From an uncultured Burkholderiales bacterium (GTDB lineage Bacteria; Pseudomonadota; Gammaproteobacteria; Burkholderiales; Burkholderiaceae_A): a DNA stretch of 47,525 nt. Shown here in pieces: positions 9,431 to 21,451 of this stretch. How positions within the stretch are numbered: position 1 is the first letter of the stretch; the number at the start of each line of letters is the position of its first letter. The stretch covers positions 1 through 47,525 of the forward strand of contig CALMJH010000068.1 in assembly GCA_937864175.1 (NCBI GenBank). Reading direction: 5' to 3'. A program made the position numbers and the translations under genes. The notes under the pieces were generated by a model. The model saw only the letters and a list, made by a program, of their open reading frames with translations, ran no database searches and was not told the origin of the DNA.

Positions 9431-10080
9431 GTGGGAGATCGACGGATGAGTCCCACAGCCAGACCTTCGAGAGTGAGGGAGGTCTGACGGGGGTCGACGG
9501 TGATGACGGAATAGTCGGGGTTTTCTGGATGAAGCAAGATGGTCTGCCCTTTGCGTTCGAATCGTTTGACCGTGACCTCGTCTTCGAGGCGGGCTACGAC
9601 GACCTGACCGTTGCGGACTTCAGAAGGGTTTGTGAGTCTTTTGACTGCTAGCAAGTCGCCGTCGAGCAGGCCCGCATCGCGCATGCTCAGGCCCCGGACC
9701 TTCAGCAGGTAGTCGGGCTGGATCTTGAAGAGGCCGGGGTCGACCTGGAAGTGGTCTTCGATGTGTTCCTGGGCCAGGATGGGCGAGCCCGCTGCAACGC
9801 GTCCCACCAAGGGAAGACTGAGGGTCTGGAGGGTCTGTGCCAGCCGAGAGGGCCAGTCGGCTGGTTCGGGGGCAATGAGTTGAATGCCACGAGAGGCGCC
9901 AGCGGTCATTCGGATGGCGCCTTTTTTGACCAGGGCTTTCAGGTGTTCTTCGGCCGCATTGGGGGACTTAAAGCCCAGAGCCTGACAAATCTCAAGACGA
10001 GTAGGCGGGAAGCCCGTCTGCTCGAGCTGACTGCGGATAAGATCTAGGATTTCTTGTTGCCTGGGGGTTAGGGGTCTCAT
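9427..10080 (-). CDS. lexA: LexA repressor
   Basis: SOS repressor of 217 residues. The N-terminal winged helix-turn-helix spans about residues 1-65, with [15 protein letters not shown] as recognition region. The C-terminal S24 autoprotease has cleavage site A97-G98 (VAAGSP), catalytic S132 (GLSMRDAG) and K172 ([10 protein letters not shown]). A near-consensus SOS box lies 15 bp upstream, so it should repress itself and the imuA-imuB-dnaE2 genes behind it. The gene ends in a 4-bp overlap with imuA. Confidence 0.98.
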   Translation of the reverse strand: MRPLTPRQQEILDLIRSQLEQTGFPPTRLEICQALGFKSPNAAEEHLKALVKKGAIRMTAGASRGIQLIAPEPADWPSRLAQTLQTLSLPLVGRVAAGSPILAQEHIEDHFQVDPGLFKIQPDYLLKVRGLSMRDAGLLDGDLLAVKRLTNPSEVRNGQVVVARLEDEVTVKRFERKGQTILLHPENPDYSVITVDPRQTSLTLEGLAVGLIRRSPT

Positions 10081-10095
10081 GGCGACTCGATTGAT

Positions 10096-10115
10096 TACTG
10101 AATATTTATACAGTA
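10096..10115. promoter_or_regulatory. LexA-binding SOS box
   Basis: A 20-bp near-palindrome, TACTGAATAT-TTATACAGTA, matches the enterobacterial consensus (TACTGTATAT-ATATACAGTA) at 18 positions, including both CTG and CAG half-sites at correct spacing. It lies 15 bp before lexA on the minus strand and 26 bp before the transporter ATG on the plus strand, within a 61-bp divergent gap. On the lexA strand the box contains TATAAAT, a plausible -10 element, so LexA binding would block promoter access. Confidence 0.92.
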
Positions 10116-10141
10116 CTCCTGTGTCTTAGAAAGTTCAAGCA

Positions 10142-11173
10142 ATGTCTACTCAGTCTCCTGGCGCAGCTCCAGCAGGTCCTCTGCCGATCAGCAAATCTCA
10201 TTTCTTCACGAGCCTGCCGGTCTCCTCGTTTGCCATGGTCATGGGTCTCTCGGGCCTCTCGTTGGTCTGGGCTCGGACAGCTGCCTTGGGCTGGTGGCCG
10301 AACTGGGCCTCCACCATTTCAGCGGCTACGGGCCTGCTGGCCTTTGGGGTCTTTGTCTTTCTCGCGGTCTTGTACATCAGCAAGTGGTCTCGACAGCCAA
10401 AGGCTGTTCAAGAGGAGTGGCAGCATCCCGTGAAATCTTCTTTCTTTGCTGCGGTTTCGGTCTCTTTTGCACTCTTGGCAGCGGTGAGTTTTCACCTCTT
10501 TAGTCCGCTGGCTCTTCCGCTCTGGGTGATTGGGGCCAGCCTGCAGGTCTTGGTCATGGTCATGGTTCTCAATGCCTGGGTCCATCGCGAGACCCTGGCA
10601 CCCGTCCATGCCAGTCCGGTCTGGTTTATTCCAGCCGTGGCCAACGTGGTCATTCCTCTGGCTGGAGTCCGGCTTGGGTTTGTTGAACTGTCTTGGTGGT
10701 TTTTTGCGGTGGGACTCTTGTTCTGGGGGCTGCTGCTGACTCTGGTCATGGCCCGTCTGCTGTTTGTACAGCCGCCCTTGCCCGAGCGGCTTGTACCTAC
10801 CCTCTGCATTTTTTTGGCACCGCCTGCGGTCGGTTTTCTTTCTTGGATTCAACTCTCTGGGCAGTATGCCGATGGCCGCAGCCTGGACGTGATGGGACAC
10901 CTGCTCTATGGCCTGGCGGTCTTTTTCGCCATTTTTCTGGTCAGCCAGATCCATCGGTTTGCACGGCTGCCGTTTTACCTGTCGTGGTGGGCCTTTTCTT
11001 TCCCGGTGGCGGCCTTCACGACCGCGACTCTGGTCTATCAGAGTTTTGTGCCTACGGGCTGGATGCAGGCCTTGGCCGTTGGATTGGTGGTCTTCTCCAC
11101 GGCCTTGATTGTCTGGTTGTTCGTCCGCACGCTGGTTGCATTGGTCCGGGCTGAGCCCCAGCTGATTGATTAA
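10142..11173 (+). CDS. TDT/SLAC1 (TehA-like) family transporter
   Basis: A 343-residue integral membrane protein with about ten hydrophobic segments. The N-terminal FFTSLPVSSFAMVMGLSGLSL matches the start of TehA/SLAC1 anion channels and of the tellurite-resistance/dicarboxylate transporter family. Substrates across the family include anions, C4-dicarboxylates and sulfite; none can be assigned here. The ATG lies 26 bp from the SOS box, so LexA control is possible. A thioesterase gene follows after 2 bp, suggesting a two-gene operon. Confidence 0.82.
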   Translation: MSTQSPGAAPAGPLPISKSHFFTSLPVSSFAMVMGLSGLSLVWARTAALGWWPNWASTISAATGLLAFGVFVFLAVLYISKWSRQPKAVQEEWQHPVKSSFFAAVSVSFALLAAVSFHLFSPLALPLWVIGASLQVLVMVMVLNAWVHRETLAPVHASPVWFIPAVANVVIPLAGVRLGFVELSWWFFAVGLLFWGLLLTLVMARLLFVQPPLPERLVPTLCIFLAPPAVGFLSWIQLSGQYADGRSLDVMGHLLYGLAVFFAIFLVSQIHRFARLPFYLSWWAFSFPVAAFTTATLVYQSFVPTGWMQALAVGLVVFSTALIVWLFVRTLVALVRAEPQLID

Positions 11174-11175
11174 CC

Positions 11176-11619
11176 ATGAGCCAAGACCTCAAGACCCTCA
11201 CACGCCAAGACTTTGTTCATTTCATGGCCATCCCAACCCGTTGGATGGACAACGATGTCTATGGTCATGTGAACAACGTCAACTACTACAGCTACTTCGA
11301 CACAGTGGTGAACCAGTATCTGATTGAGCAGGGCGTACTCGATATTCAAAAGAGCCCGGTGGTGGGCCTAGTGGTTCAGACTGGCTGCAGTTATTTTTCG
11401 TCGATTGCTTTTCCAGACCTGATTCATGCGGGTCTACGCGTGACCAAGCTGGGCAACTCCAGTGTGCGCTACGAGGTAGGGCTCTTTAAGAACGAAGACC
11501 AGCAGGTCTCAGCCACTGGGCACTTCATTCATGTCTACGTGGACCGCCAGACCCAGCGACCCATTAGCCTGCCAGAGCCCCTGCGGGCAGCACTGCAGCA
11601 GATCTACATGCCGGCGTAG
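11176..11619 (+). CDS. 4HBT-type acyl-CoA thioesterase
   Basis: A 147-residue hot-dog-fold protein. RWMDNDVYGHVNNVNYYSYFDT near residue 22 is the 4-hydroxybenzoyl-CoA thioesterase-type motif with its catalytic Asp and the following His-Val-Asn. These enzymes hydrolyse acyl-CoA thioesters; the acyl chain cannot be predicted. It begins 2 bp after the transporter gene. Its 3' end overlaps the convergent ETF-QO gene by 16 bp. Confidence 0.87.
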   Translation: MSQDLKTLTRQDFVHFMAIPTRWMDNDVYGHVNNVNYYSYFDTVVNQYLIEQGVLDIQKSPVVGLVVQTGCSYFSSIAFPDLIHAGLRVTKLGNSSVRYEVGLFKNEDQQVSATGHFIHVYVDRQTQRPISLPEPLRAALQQIYMPA

Positions 11620-13274
11620 TTGGGTCCGCCCGATCCCTCTGGGGTCACCCAGACAATGTTCTGGCTGGGGTCTTTGATGTCACAGGTCTTGCAGTGCACG
11701 CAGTTCTGGGCATTGATGCGCAGGCTGGCGCCCTCTGCTGGAGCCGTAATGGCATTGCCTGCAGCATCCAGATATTCATAGACACCGGCCGGGCAGTAAC
11801 GGGCTTCGGGTCCTGCGTACTGGGCCAGGTTGAGCGAGACCGGGACCCTGTCGTTTTTGAGGGTGAGGTGGGCCGGCTGGTTTTCCTCGTGGTTGGTCGC
11901 CGACAGAAATACTGAGGAGAGCCGATCGAAGCTGAGCCGGCCATCTGGCTTGGGGTAGTCGATGGGCTGGTGCTGGCTGGCCGGTTCCAGATAGGCATGG
12001 TCGGGCTTGGTATTGCGCAGAGTGAAGGGGGCCTTGCCACCAAAGAGGGTCTGGTCGATGCCTACCAGCAGGCTGCCCCAGAACAAACCTTTGCCCATGG
12101 CGGGCTTGAAGTTGCGGGCCTTGTAGAGCTCTTGGTAGAGCCAGGAGGATTCAAAGGCCTTGGGATATTCATCTAACAGGGCTGGTGGCTTGTCCTGGCC
12201 TAGGGCCTGGAAGCAGGCCTCGGCCGCTAGCAGGCCGGTCTTGATGGCGGCATGGCTGCCCTTGATGCGCGAGGCATTCAAAAAGCCCGCCTCACAGCCG
12301 ATGAGGACGCCACCGGGGAAGACGAGCTTGGGCAGGCTGTTCAGGCCACCAGCCGTAATGGCCCGGGCTCCGTAGCCCAGACGCTTGCCGCCTTGGAGGT
12401 GGGCCGCAATGGCAGGATGGGTCTTGTAACGCTGGAATTCCTCGAAGGGCGAGAGCCAGGGGTTTTTATAGTTCAGGCCCACCACGAAACCCACCGCCAC
12501 TTTGTTGTCCTTCAGGTGGTACAGAAAAGAGCCGCCATAGGTCTTGCGATCCAGTGGCCAGCCGGCGGTATGCACCACCAGTCCGGGCTGAGACTGTGCA
12601 GCCGGGACCTCCCAGAGCTCTTTCAGGCCAATGCCGTAAGTCTGAGGATCGGACTGGGCATCTAGTTTGAAGCGGCTGATGAGCTGTTTGCCCAGATGAC
12701 CACGAGAGCCCTCGGCAAACAGGGTGTACTTGGCATACAAGGCCATGCCCCGGGCGTACTGGTCGGTGGGCTGGCCGTCTTTGCCAATGCCCATGTCACC
12801 GGTGGCTACGCCAACGACCTGCTGGTCGTCGTTGTAGAGGACTTCGGCGGCTGCAAAGCCTGGGTAGACGTCGATGCCCAGCCTCTCGGCCTGCTGGCCC
12901 AGCCATTTCACCAAGTCGGACAGGCTAATGACGTAGTTGCCGTGGTTCTTAAAGCAACCGGGCAGGAGGAACTGGGGCGTCTTGTAGGCGCCCGTCTGGG
13001 TGAGGAACAAGAATTGGTCCTCGGTGACGGGGGTCTGCAGGGGGGCCTCCATGGACTGCCAGTCGGGAAAAAGCTCGGTCAGGGCGACCGGGTCCATCAC
13101 GGCGCCGGACAGGATGTGGCCCCCGACCTCGGCAGCCTTCTCCAGGACGCAGACAGAGAGGTCTTGGCCGGCGGTCTGGGCCAGCTGCTTGAGGCGGATG
13201 GCGGCGGATAGGCCAGCCGGCCCAGCTCCGACGACCAGGACATCAAACTCCATTGACTCGCGTTCCATGCGCAT
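11604..13274 (-). CDS. Electron transfer flavoprotein-ubiquinone oxidoreductase
   Basis: A 556-residue membrane-associated flavoprotein passing electrons from ETF to ubiquinone, supporting fatty-acid and amino-acid oxidation. The FAD-binding Rossmann motif VVGAGPAGLSAAIRLKQ is near residue 15. GHILSGAV and GCEAGFLNASRIKGSHAA are family motifs. The C-terminal 4Fe-4S domain uses Cys residues in YCPAGVYEY and NCVHCKTCDIKDPSQN. Two or three in-frame Met codons are possible starts; the outermost (MRMERESMEFD) is given. The etfAB genes are not in this window. Confidence 0.96.
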   Translation of the reverse strand: MRMERESMEFDVLVVGAGPAGLSAAIRLKQLAQTAGQDLSVCVLEKAAEVGGHILSGAVMDPVALTELFPDWQSMEAPLQTPVTEDQFLFLTQTGAYKTPQFLLPGCFKNHGNYVISLSDLVKWLGQQAERLGIDVYPGFAAAEVLYNDDQQVVGVATGDMGIGKDGQPTDQYARGMALYAKYTLFAEGSRGHLGKQLISRFKLDAQSDPQTYGIGLKELWEVPAAQSQPGLVVHTAGWPLDRKTYGGSFLYHLKDNKVAVGFVVGLNYKNPWLSPFEEFQRYKTHPAIAAHLQGGKRLGYGARAITAGGLNSLPKLVFPGGVLIGCEAGFLNASRIKGSHAAIKTGLLAAEACFQALGQDKPPALLDEYPKAFESSWLYQELYKARNFKPAMGKGLFWGSLLVGIDQTLFGGKAPFTLRNTKPDHAYLEPASQHQPIDYPKPDGRLSFDRLSSVFLSATNHEENQPAHLTLKNDRVPVSLNLAQYAGPEARYCPAGVYEYLDAAGNAITAPAEGASLRINAQNCVHCKTCDIKDPSQNIVWVTPEGSGGPNYAGM

Positions 13275-13370
13275 CCCTTTTTGGCTAAGGCAGATAAACT
13301 AGGCGGCGATGATGGTTGCCGTTATTGCCATTTTACCGGTCTGATTCGTTGGAAACCCCGTGGAGTTCTT

Positions 13371-14069
13371 ATGAACAAGCTCTATCCCAGTGCCCGAGCA
13401 GCACTTGAAGGCGTTTTAAAAGACAACATGACCTTGGCCGTAGGAGGCTTCGGTCTCTGCGGTATTCCCGAGGCTCTTATTCTGGCTGTCCGTGACCTTG
13501 GTGCACAGAACCTCACGGCCATTAGCAACAATGCCGGAGTGGATGGCAAGGGCCTGGGAGTCTTGCTGGAGAGTCGGCAAGTCAAGAAGATGATCTCGTC
13601 TTATGTGGGCGAGAACAAAGAATTTGAGCGGCAGTTTCTGGCCGGTGAGCTCCAACTAGACTTCACACCCCAAGGCACACTGGCCGAGAAACTCCGGGCC
13701 GGGGGGGCAGGCATTCCCGCCTTTTTCACCAAGACCGGCGTCGGCACCGTGGTGGCAGAGGGCAAAGAGATTCGCGAGTTTAATGGCGAGCAGTACGTGA
13801 TGGAGCACAGCCTCTTTGCGGACATCTCGCTGGTCAAGGCCTGGAAGGCAGACAAGGCCGGCAACCTGGTCTATCGCTACACCTCTCGTAACTTCAATCC
13901 CAACGTTGCCATGGCAAGCCACATGACTATTGTCGAGGTTGAGGAATTGGTGGAGACCGGTAGCCTGGCCCCCGACGAGATTCATACGCCGGGTATTTTT
14001 GTGAAGCGAATTGTCCACAATCCCACGCCGGCCAAACACATCGAGCAGCGCACGACGCGTAGCGCCTGA
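13371..14069 (+). CDS. scoA: 3-oxoacid CoA-transferase subunit A
   Basis: Alpha subunit (232 residues) of a two-subunit family I CoA-transferase. MNKLYPSARAALEGV and LAVGGFGLCGIPEALI are typical of succinyl-CoA:3-ketoacid CoA-transferase A chains. The ATG at 13371 was chosen because homologues start here; the frame extends upstream without family similarity. The enzyme moves CoA between succinyl-CoA and acetoacetate. The B subunit follows 41 bp downstream. Acetoacetate as substrate is the usual family assignment and is not proven by sequence. Confidence 0.93.
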   Translation: MNKLYPSARAALEGVLKDNMTLAVGGFGLCGIPEALILAVRDLGAQNLTAISNNAGVDGKGLGVLLESRQVKKMISSYVGENKEFERQFLAGELQLDFTPQGTLAEKLRAGGAGIPAFFTKTGVGTVVAEGKEIREFNGEQYVMEHSLFADISLVKAWKADKAGNLVYRYTSRNFNPNVAMASHMTIVEVEELVETGSLAPDEIHTPGIFVKRIVHNPTPAKHIEQRTTRSA

Positions 14070-14110
14070 GCCCAGGCTGTGACTGACAACGAATTGAATG
14101 GAGAGTAGAG

Positions 14111-14752
14111 ATGGCATGGACCCGCGATGAGATGGCACAACGTGCTGCCAAAGAGCTTCGGGATGGTTTTTATGTGAACCTGGGCATTGGCATTCCAGGC
14201 CTGGTGGCCAACAACGTCCCCGAGGGCATGGAAGTCTGGCTACAGTCCGAAAATGGCCTGCTGGGCATCGGTCCCTATCCGCTGGAAGAGGAGGTCGATG
14301 CAGACCTGATCAATGCCAGTAAGCAGACCGTCACCACGCTGCCGGGCTCGTCCATTTTCTCCAGTGCAGATTCCTTTGCCATGATCCGCGGCGGGCACAT
14401 CAACCTGGCCATTCTGGGGGCCATGCAGGTCAGTGAAAAAGGCGATCTGGCCAACTGGATGATTCCCGGCAAGATGGTCAAGGGCATGGGTGGCGCCATG
14501 GACCTGGTGGCGGGGGTCGACCGCGTCATTATTCTCATGGAGCACACGGCCAAGAAAAAAGACGGCTCCGAGGATTTGAAGATTCTGAAAGAGTGCAGCC
14601 TTCCCCTGACGGGTGTTGGAGTAGTCGATCTCATCATCACCGACCTCTGTGTTCTGGAAGTGGCCCGTCACGGCCTGCGACTGGTGGAGTTGGCGCCTGG
14701 GGTGACCAAAGAGGAGGTCATGGCCAAGACGGGCTGCATGGTCATCGCGTAG
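14111..14752 (+). CDS. scoB: 3-oxoacid CoA-transferase subunit B
   Basis: Beta subunit (213 residues), carrying the catalytic glutamate E47 in the [10 protein letters not shown] motif that forms the glutamyl-CoA thioester. Other family features are [17 protein letters not shown] and the C-terminal [16 protein letters not shown] purine-rich sequence (GAGAGTAGAG) directly precedes the ATG. With subunit A it would convert acetoacetate to acetoacetyl-CoA; the HMG-CoA lyase gene at 40.6 kb would produce acetoacetate. Confidence 0.94.
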   Translation: MAWTRDEMAQRAAKELRDGFYVNLGIGIPGLVANNVPEGMEVWLQSENGLLGIGPYPLEEEVDADLINASKQTVTTLPGSSIFSSADSFAMIRGGHINLAILGAMQVSEKGDLANWMIPGKMVKGMGGAMDLVAGVDRVIILMEHTAKKKDGSEDLKILKECSLPLTGVGVVDLIITDLCVLEVARHGLRLVELAPGVTKEEVMAKTGCMVIA

Positions 14753-14758
14753 AATTAG

Positions 14759-17328
<2,570 letters not shown>

Positions 17329-17355
17329 ACCATAAAAAAACAGGGGAGAAGTTAG

Positions 17356-18648
<1,293 letters not shown>

Positions 18649-18653
18649 GCGCC

Positions 18654-19055
18654 ATGAGACTGGGGCTACCGTCCACCACGCAGGTGCTCTGGGCGGCTGT
18701 CTTATTGATTCAAATTCCGCTGTGGTTTGGTCAGGGAGGCTGGCTCCATGTCTGGCGGCTCGAACGTCAACTGGACCAGCAACTCCAGAAAAACGACCAA
18801 CAGAAGCAGACGATCCAAGAGCTCGAGGCCGAGCGGAAGGACCTGAAGGCAGGCTTTACCTCGGCCGAGGAGCGGGCCCGATACGAGATGGGCATGATGA
18901 AGCCCAACGAACGTTTTGTGCAGATGGTTCGGCCAGCGCCATCAGCCGAGGAGTCCACCGCCTCAAGCCCTGGTGGCCAGGCCAAGCCTAGTGTTTCATC
19001 GAAGACCCCGGCTGGGTCGCGCGCTCAAAGCCAGCCGCCTGCTGGGCCTCGCTAA
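18654..19055 (+). CDS. ftsB: Cell division protein FtsB
   Basis: A bitopic divisome protein of 133 residues. It has an N-terminal transmembrane segment (about residues 11-28), then a Gln/Lys/Glu-rich coiled coil (RLERQLDQQLQKNDQQKQTI), then the conserved RARYEMGMMKPNERFVQ. FtsB forms a complex with FtsL and FtsQ that activates septal synthesis. Location right after eno is characteristic. The last 40 residues form a Ser/Pro/Gln-rich tail longer than in E. coli FtsB (103 residues), and 68 bp of it overlap the convergent hslO gene. Confidence 0.93.
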   Translation: MRLGLPSTTQVLWAAVLLIQIPLWFGQGGWLHVWRLERQLDQQLQKNDQQKQTIQELEAERKDLKAGFTSAEERARYEMGMMKPNERFVQMVRPAPSAEESTASSPGGQAKPSVSSKTPAGSRAQSQPPAGPR

Positions 19056-19965
19056 AGAGTTGACCACAGTCCACCGCATCAAACTGGTAGGGCCGGTTGC
19101 AGAAGTCACAGAGCACCTCGACACGCCCTTCTGCAGCCAGAATGGATTCGATCTCGGTCTGGCCCAGGCTGGCCAACATTCGACCGACCCGAGCCCGGCT
19201 GCAGGGGCAAGAAAACTGAACCAGCTGGCTCTGTAGGAGACGCGGGGATTCTTGCCAAAAAAGGCGGTGAGCGAGGTCTTGGGGATTTGTCTGCAGCAGT
19301 TCCGAGGGCCCGAGGGTGTCGGCCAAGAGGACCAGGCGTTCCCAGGCTTCAAGGCGTGAGGCTTGTTTCACAGGGCTATGTCCCCCTTCTGCAGGCATCT
19401 GCTGCAGAAGCAGGCCACAGGCCGTCTGGTCGTCAGCGGCTAGCCAGAGTCGAGAGGCCAACTGCTCGCTCTGGGCCATGTACGACTCAATGGCAGACCC
19501 GATCGATTGATCATCGAGTGAGACGATGCCCTGGTAGGGGCGCTGGTCTGGTTGCCGTGCATCCAAGACCAGGCTAAATCTGCCTTGGCCATGCTGATTC
19601 AACAGAGGGCGCAGACTGGGCTCGGGCTGCAGCAGCAGGTTGGGGTCAAGGTCCTGCGCCCAATTCTCCGTGAGTTTGATGGTGGCCCGGACCCCAAGGT
19701 CCGCGTTGCACTCGGCCACGGCGAGTCGCACTGGTCCGTCGCCGTGGATCTGCAGCAACACGCTGCCTGAAAATTTCAGGCTGGCCGAGAGCATGCAGCT
19801 CGCAGCACTCATCTGGCCTAACAGCCCGACGAGTGCTGGTGGAAGGTCAGCATGGTGCTGCAGGACGTGTCGCCAGCTCTGGTCGAGTCGAACCAGATGG
19901 GCTCTTGCACCGGCCTCCGTGAAGAGCAGCTTGATGAGCTCATCTCGGCCCCGGGCCTTGCTCAT
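18988..19965 (-). CDS. hslO: Redox-regulated chaperone Hsp33
   Basis: A 325-residue cytoplasmic holdase activated by oxidation. The C-terminal zinc switch has C253 and C255 (FSCPCSRARVG) and C286 and C289 (VLCDFCNRPYQF), the CxC...CxxC pattern of active Hsp33. The N-terminal domain includes GQMSAASCMLSASLKFSG and the family segment GDGPVRLAVAECN. The tail after the zinc site is extended and lies over the end of ftsB. The ATG overlaps the upstream carbonic-anhydrase-like gene by 4 bp. Confidence 0.95.
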   Translation of the reverse strand: MSKARGRDELIKLLFTEAGARAHLVRLDQSWRHVLQHHADLPPALVGLLGQMSAASCMLSASLKFSGSVLLQIHGDGPVRLAVAECNADLGVRATIKLTENWAQDLDPNLLLQPEPSLRPLLNQHGQGRFSLVLDARQPDQRPYQGIVSLDDQSIGSAIESYMAQSEQLASRLWLAADDQTACGLLLQQMPAEGGHSPVKQASRLEAWERLVLLADTLGPSELLQTNPQDLAHRLFWQESPRLLQSQLVQFSCPCSRARVGRMLASLGQTEIESILAAEGRVEVLCDFCNRPYQFDAVDCGQLFSEAQQAAGFERATQPGSSMKH

Positions 19966-20486
19966 AGCAGGGCTTTCAGTGCAGACCGGTAGTGCTGGGC
20001 ACGTTCGACATACCCACTTGCCGCCCGGTGGATCATCTCAATCTCCTCGGGCTTGAGGCTTCGACTGACCCGGCCTGGTGAGCCTAAAAACATGCTGTTG
20101 TCTGGCACGACGGTGCCACTGGTCACCAGGGCCCCCGCTCCGATGATGCAGTTCTGCCCAATTTTTGCGCCGTTTAAGACAATGGCCTGCATGCCAATGA
20201 GGCTGTTGGCACCAATCTCGCAGCCATGCAACATGGCCTGATGACCCACCGTGACCCCCGGTCCGATGACAAGCGGGTGGGTTCGATCGGTATGCAGGAC
20301 GGCCCCTTCTTGGATGTTGCTGCCGACTCCAATTTCGATGGGCTCGTTGTCGCCGCGGAGTGTGGCGTTAAACCAGATGCTGGCATTGGCCAGCAGGCGA
20401 ACCTGGCCAATGACTTGAGCGCCTGGTGCGATGTAGGCACTCGGGTCGATTACGGGAATCAGGTCGTCGAGTTGATAGGCAGGCAT
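19962..20486 (-). CDS. Gamma-class carbonic anhydrase-like hexapeptide protein
   Basis: A 174-residue left-handed beta-helix protein of the YrdA/PaaY/gamma-carbonic anhydrase type. Hexapeptide repeats run from about residue 17 to 130. The expected metal-binding histidines lie in AVLHTDR and in TVGHQAMLHGCEIG. VIDPSAYIAPGAQVIGQV near the start is typical. Members are zinc or iron enzymes, or have unknown function. It is translationally coupled to hslO. Confidence 0.9.
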   Translation of the reverse strand: MPAYQLDDLIPVIDPSAYIAPGAQVIGQVRLLANASIWFNATLRGDNEPIEIGVGSNIQEGAVLHTDRTHPLVIGPGVTVGHQAMLHGCEIGANSLIGMQAIVLNGAKIGQNCIIGAGALVTSGTVVPDNSMFLGSPGRVSRSLKPEEIEMIHRAASGYVERAQHYRSALKALL

Positions 20487-20546
20487 CTAGGTAGAACCCT
20501 CTCTGGTTAGGGTTGGACTTCACGAAAGGCATGAAAAGGCGAGACA

Positions 20547-21437
20547 ATGAACGCCATGGTTCCTCATGATCTTAATGTAGACCTGCACATGCACTCCACC
20601 GCCTCGGACGGCACCGTCGCGCCGGGCGACTTGGTGGATCGAGCTGCGTCCAACGGCCTGCAGATCATGGCCCTGACCGACCATGACACGCTCGATGGCC
20701 TGCCGCGGGCCCGACAGGCCGCGGCAGATCACGGCATTCGGTTTATGAATGGGGTCGAGATCTCCGTTAGTTGGGGCGGCGAGACTCTCCACATGGTCGG
20801 CCTTGATTTCGATGCTGACCATCCAGGCCTGGTGGCACAGCTCAAGCAGGTCTCGGTCTCCCGGTTTGAGCGGGGTCGTGCCATGGATGCCGGACTGGTT
20901 GCCTCTGGATTGCCCTCGGTCTTTGACGAGGCCATGGCCTACGCGGGGAATCCAAATCTGCTTGGCCGGGCCCACTTTGCCCGGGCCTTGGTTGCGCGGG
21001 GGGTCTGCAGTCACATGCAGGCGGTCTTCGACCGGTACCTCACGCCGGGGCATCCAGGCTATGTCGCCCATGAATGGACCAGCCTGGCCAAGGCCATGGC
21101 CTTGGTCCACGAGGCGGGGGGGTTTACTGTGCTGGCCCACCCAGCCCGCTACCGTATTAATGCCACTGCCCACTGGGCACTTTTGCAGGAGTTTATGTCG
21201 CTGGGTGGCAGAGCCATCGAGGTCGCCACCGGTAGTCATAGCCAAGACGAGACCCGCCGTTACCAGCGCCTCTCCGTCGAGATGGGCCTCATGGCCTCTC
21301 GCGGTAGCGACTTCCATTGCCCCAAGGAGAGTCGCTATGACGTGGGGCAGGCTCCCGTGCTGCCCTGTGGAACATGGCCCGTCTGGGCGGGCTATGCGGA
21401 GCGTTTTGGCCTAACGGCGGGGGTGGCAGGGCACTGA
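20547..21437 (+). CDS. PHP-domain phosphoesterase (RNase AM / YciV-like)
   Basis: A 296-residue PHP protein. Metal-binding motifs are VDLHMHSTASDG, MALTDHDTLDG, GVEISVSW, LAHPARY and a C-terminal GSDFHCP. The closest known group is the YciV/TrpH family, which dephosphorylates 3',5'-nucleoside bisphosphates and trims 5' ends of RNA; this exact activity is inferred. The ATG at 20547 follows a 60-bp divergent gap; a second Met three codons later is also possible. trpS follows after 14 bp. Confidence 0.88.
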   Translation: MNAMVPHDLNVDLHMHSTASDGTVAPGDLVDRAASNGLQIMALTDHDTLDGLPRARQAAADHGIRFMNGVEISVSWGGETLHMVGLDFDADHPGLVAQLKQVSVSRFERGRAMDAGLVASGLPSVFDEAMAYAGNPNLLGRAHFARALVARGVCSHMQAVFDRYLTPGHPGYVAHEWTSLAKAMALVHEAGGFTVLAHPARYRINATAHWALLQEFMSLGGRAIEVATGSHSQDETRRYQRLSVEMGLMASRGSDFHCPKESRYDVGQAPVLPCGTWPVWAGYAERFGLTAGVAGH

Positions 21438-21451
21438 TAGAATGGGGGTCT

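Noticed and set aside
13275-13370. An upstream extension of the CoA-transferase A gene into the divergent gap.
   Set aside because: Family members start at MNKLYPSAR; the extension is non-conserved promoter region.
21374-21451. A longer trpS start inside the PHP gene.
   Set aside because: The extra residues lack similarity, and a G-rich ribosome-binding site precedes the ATG at 21452.
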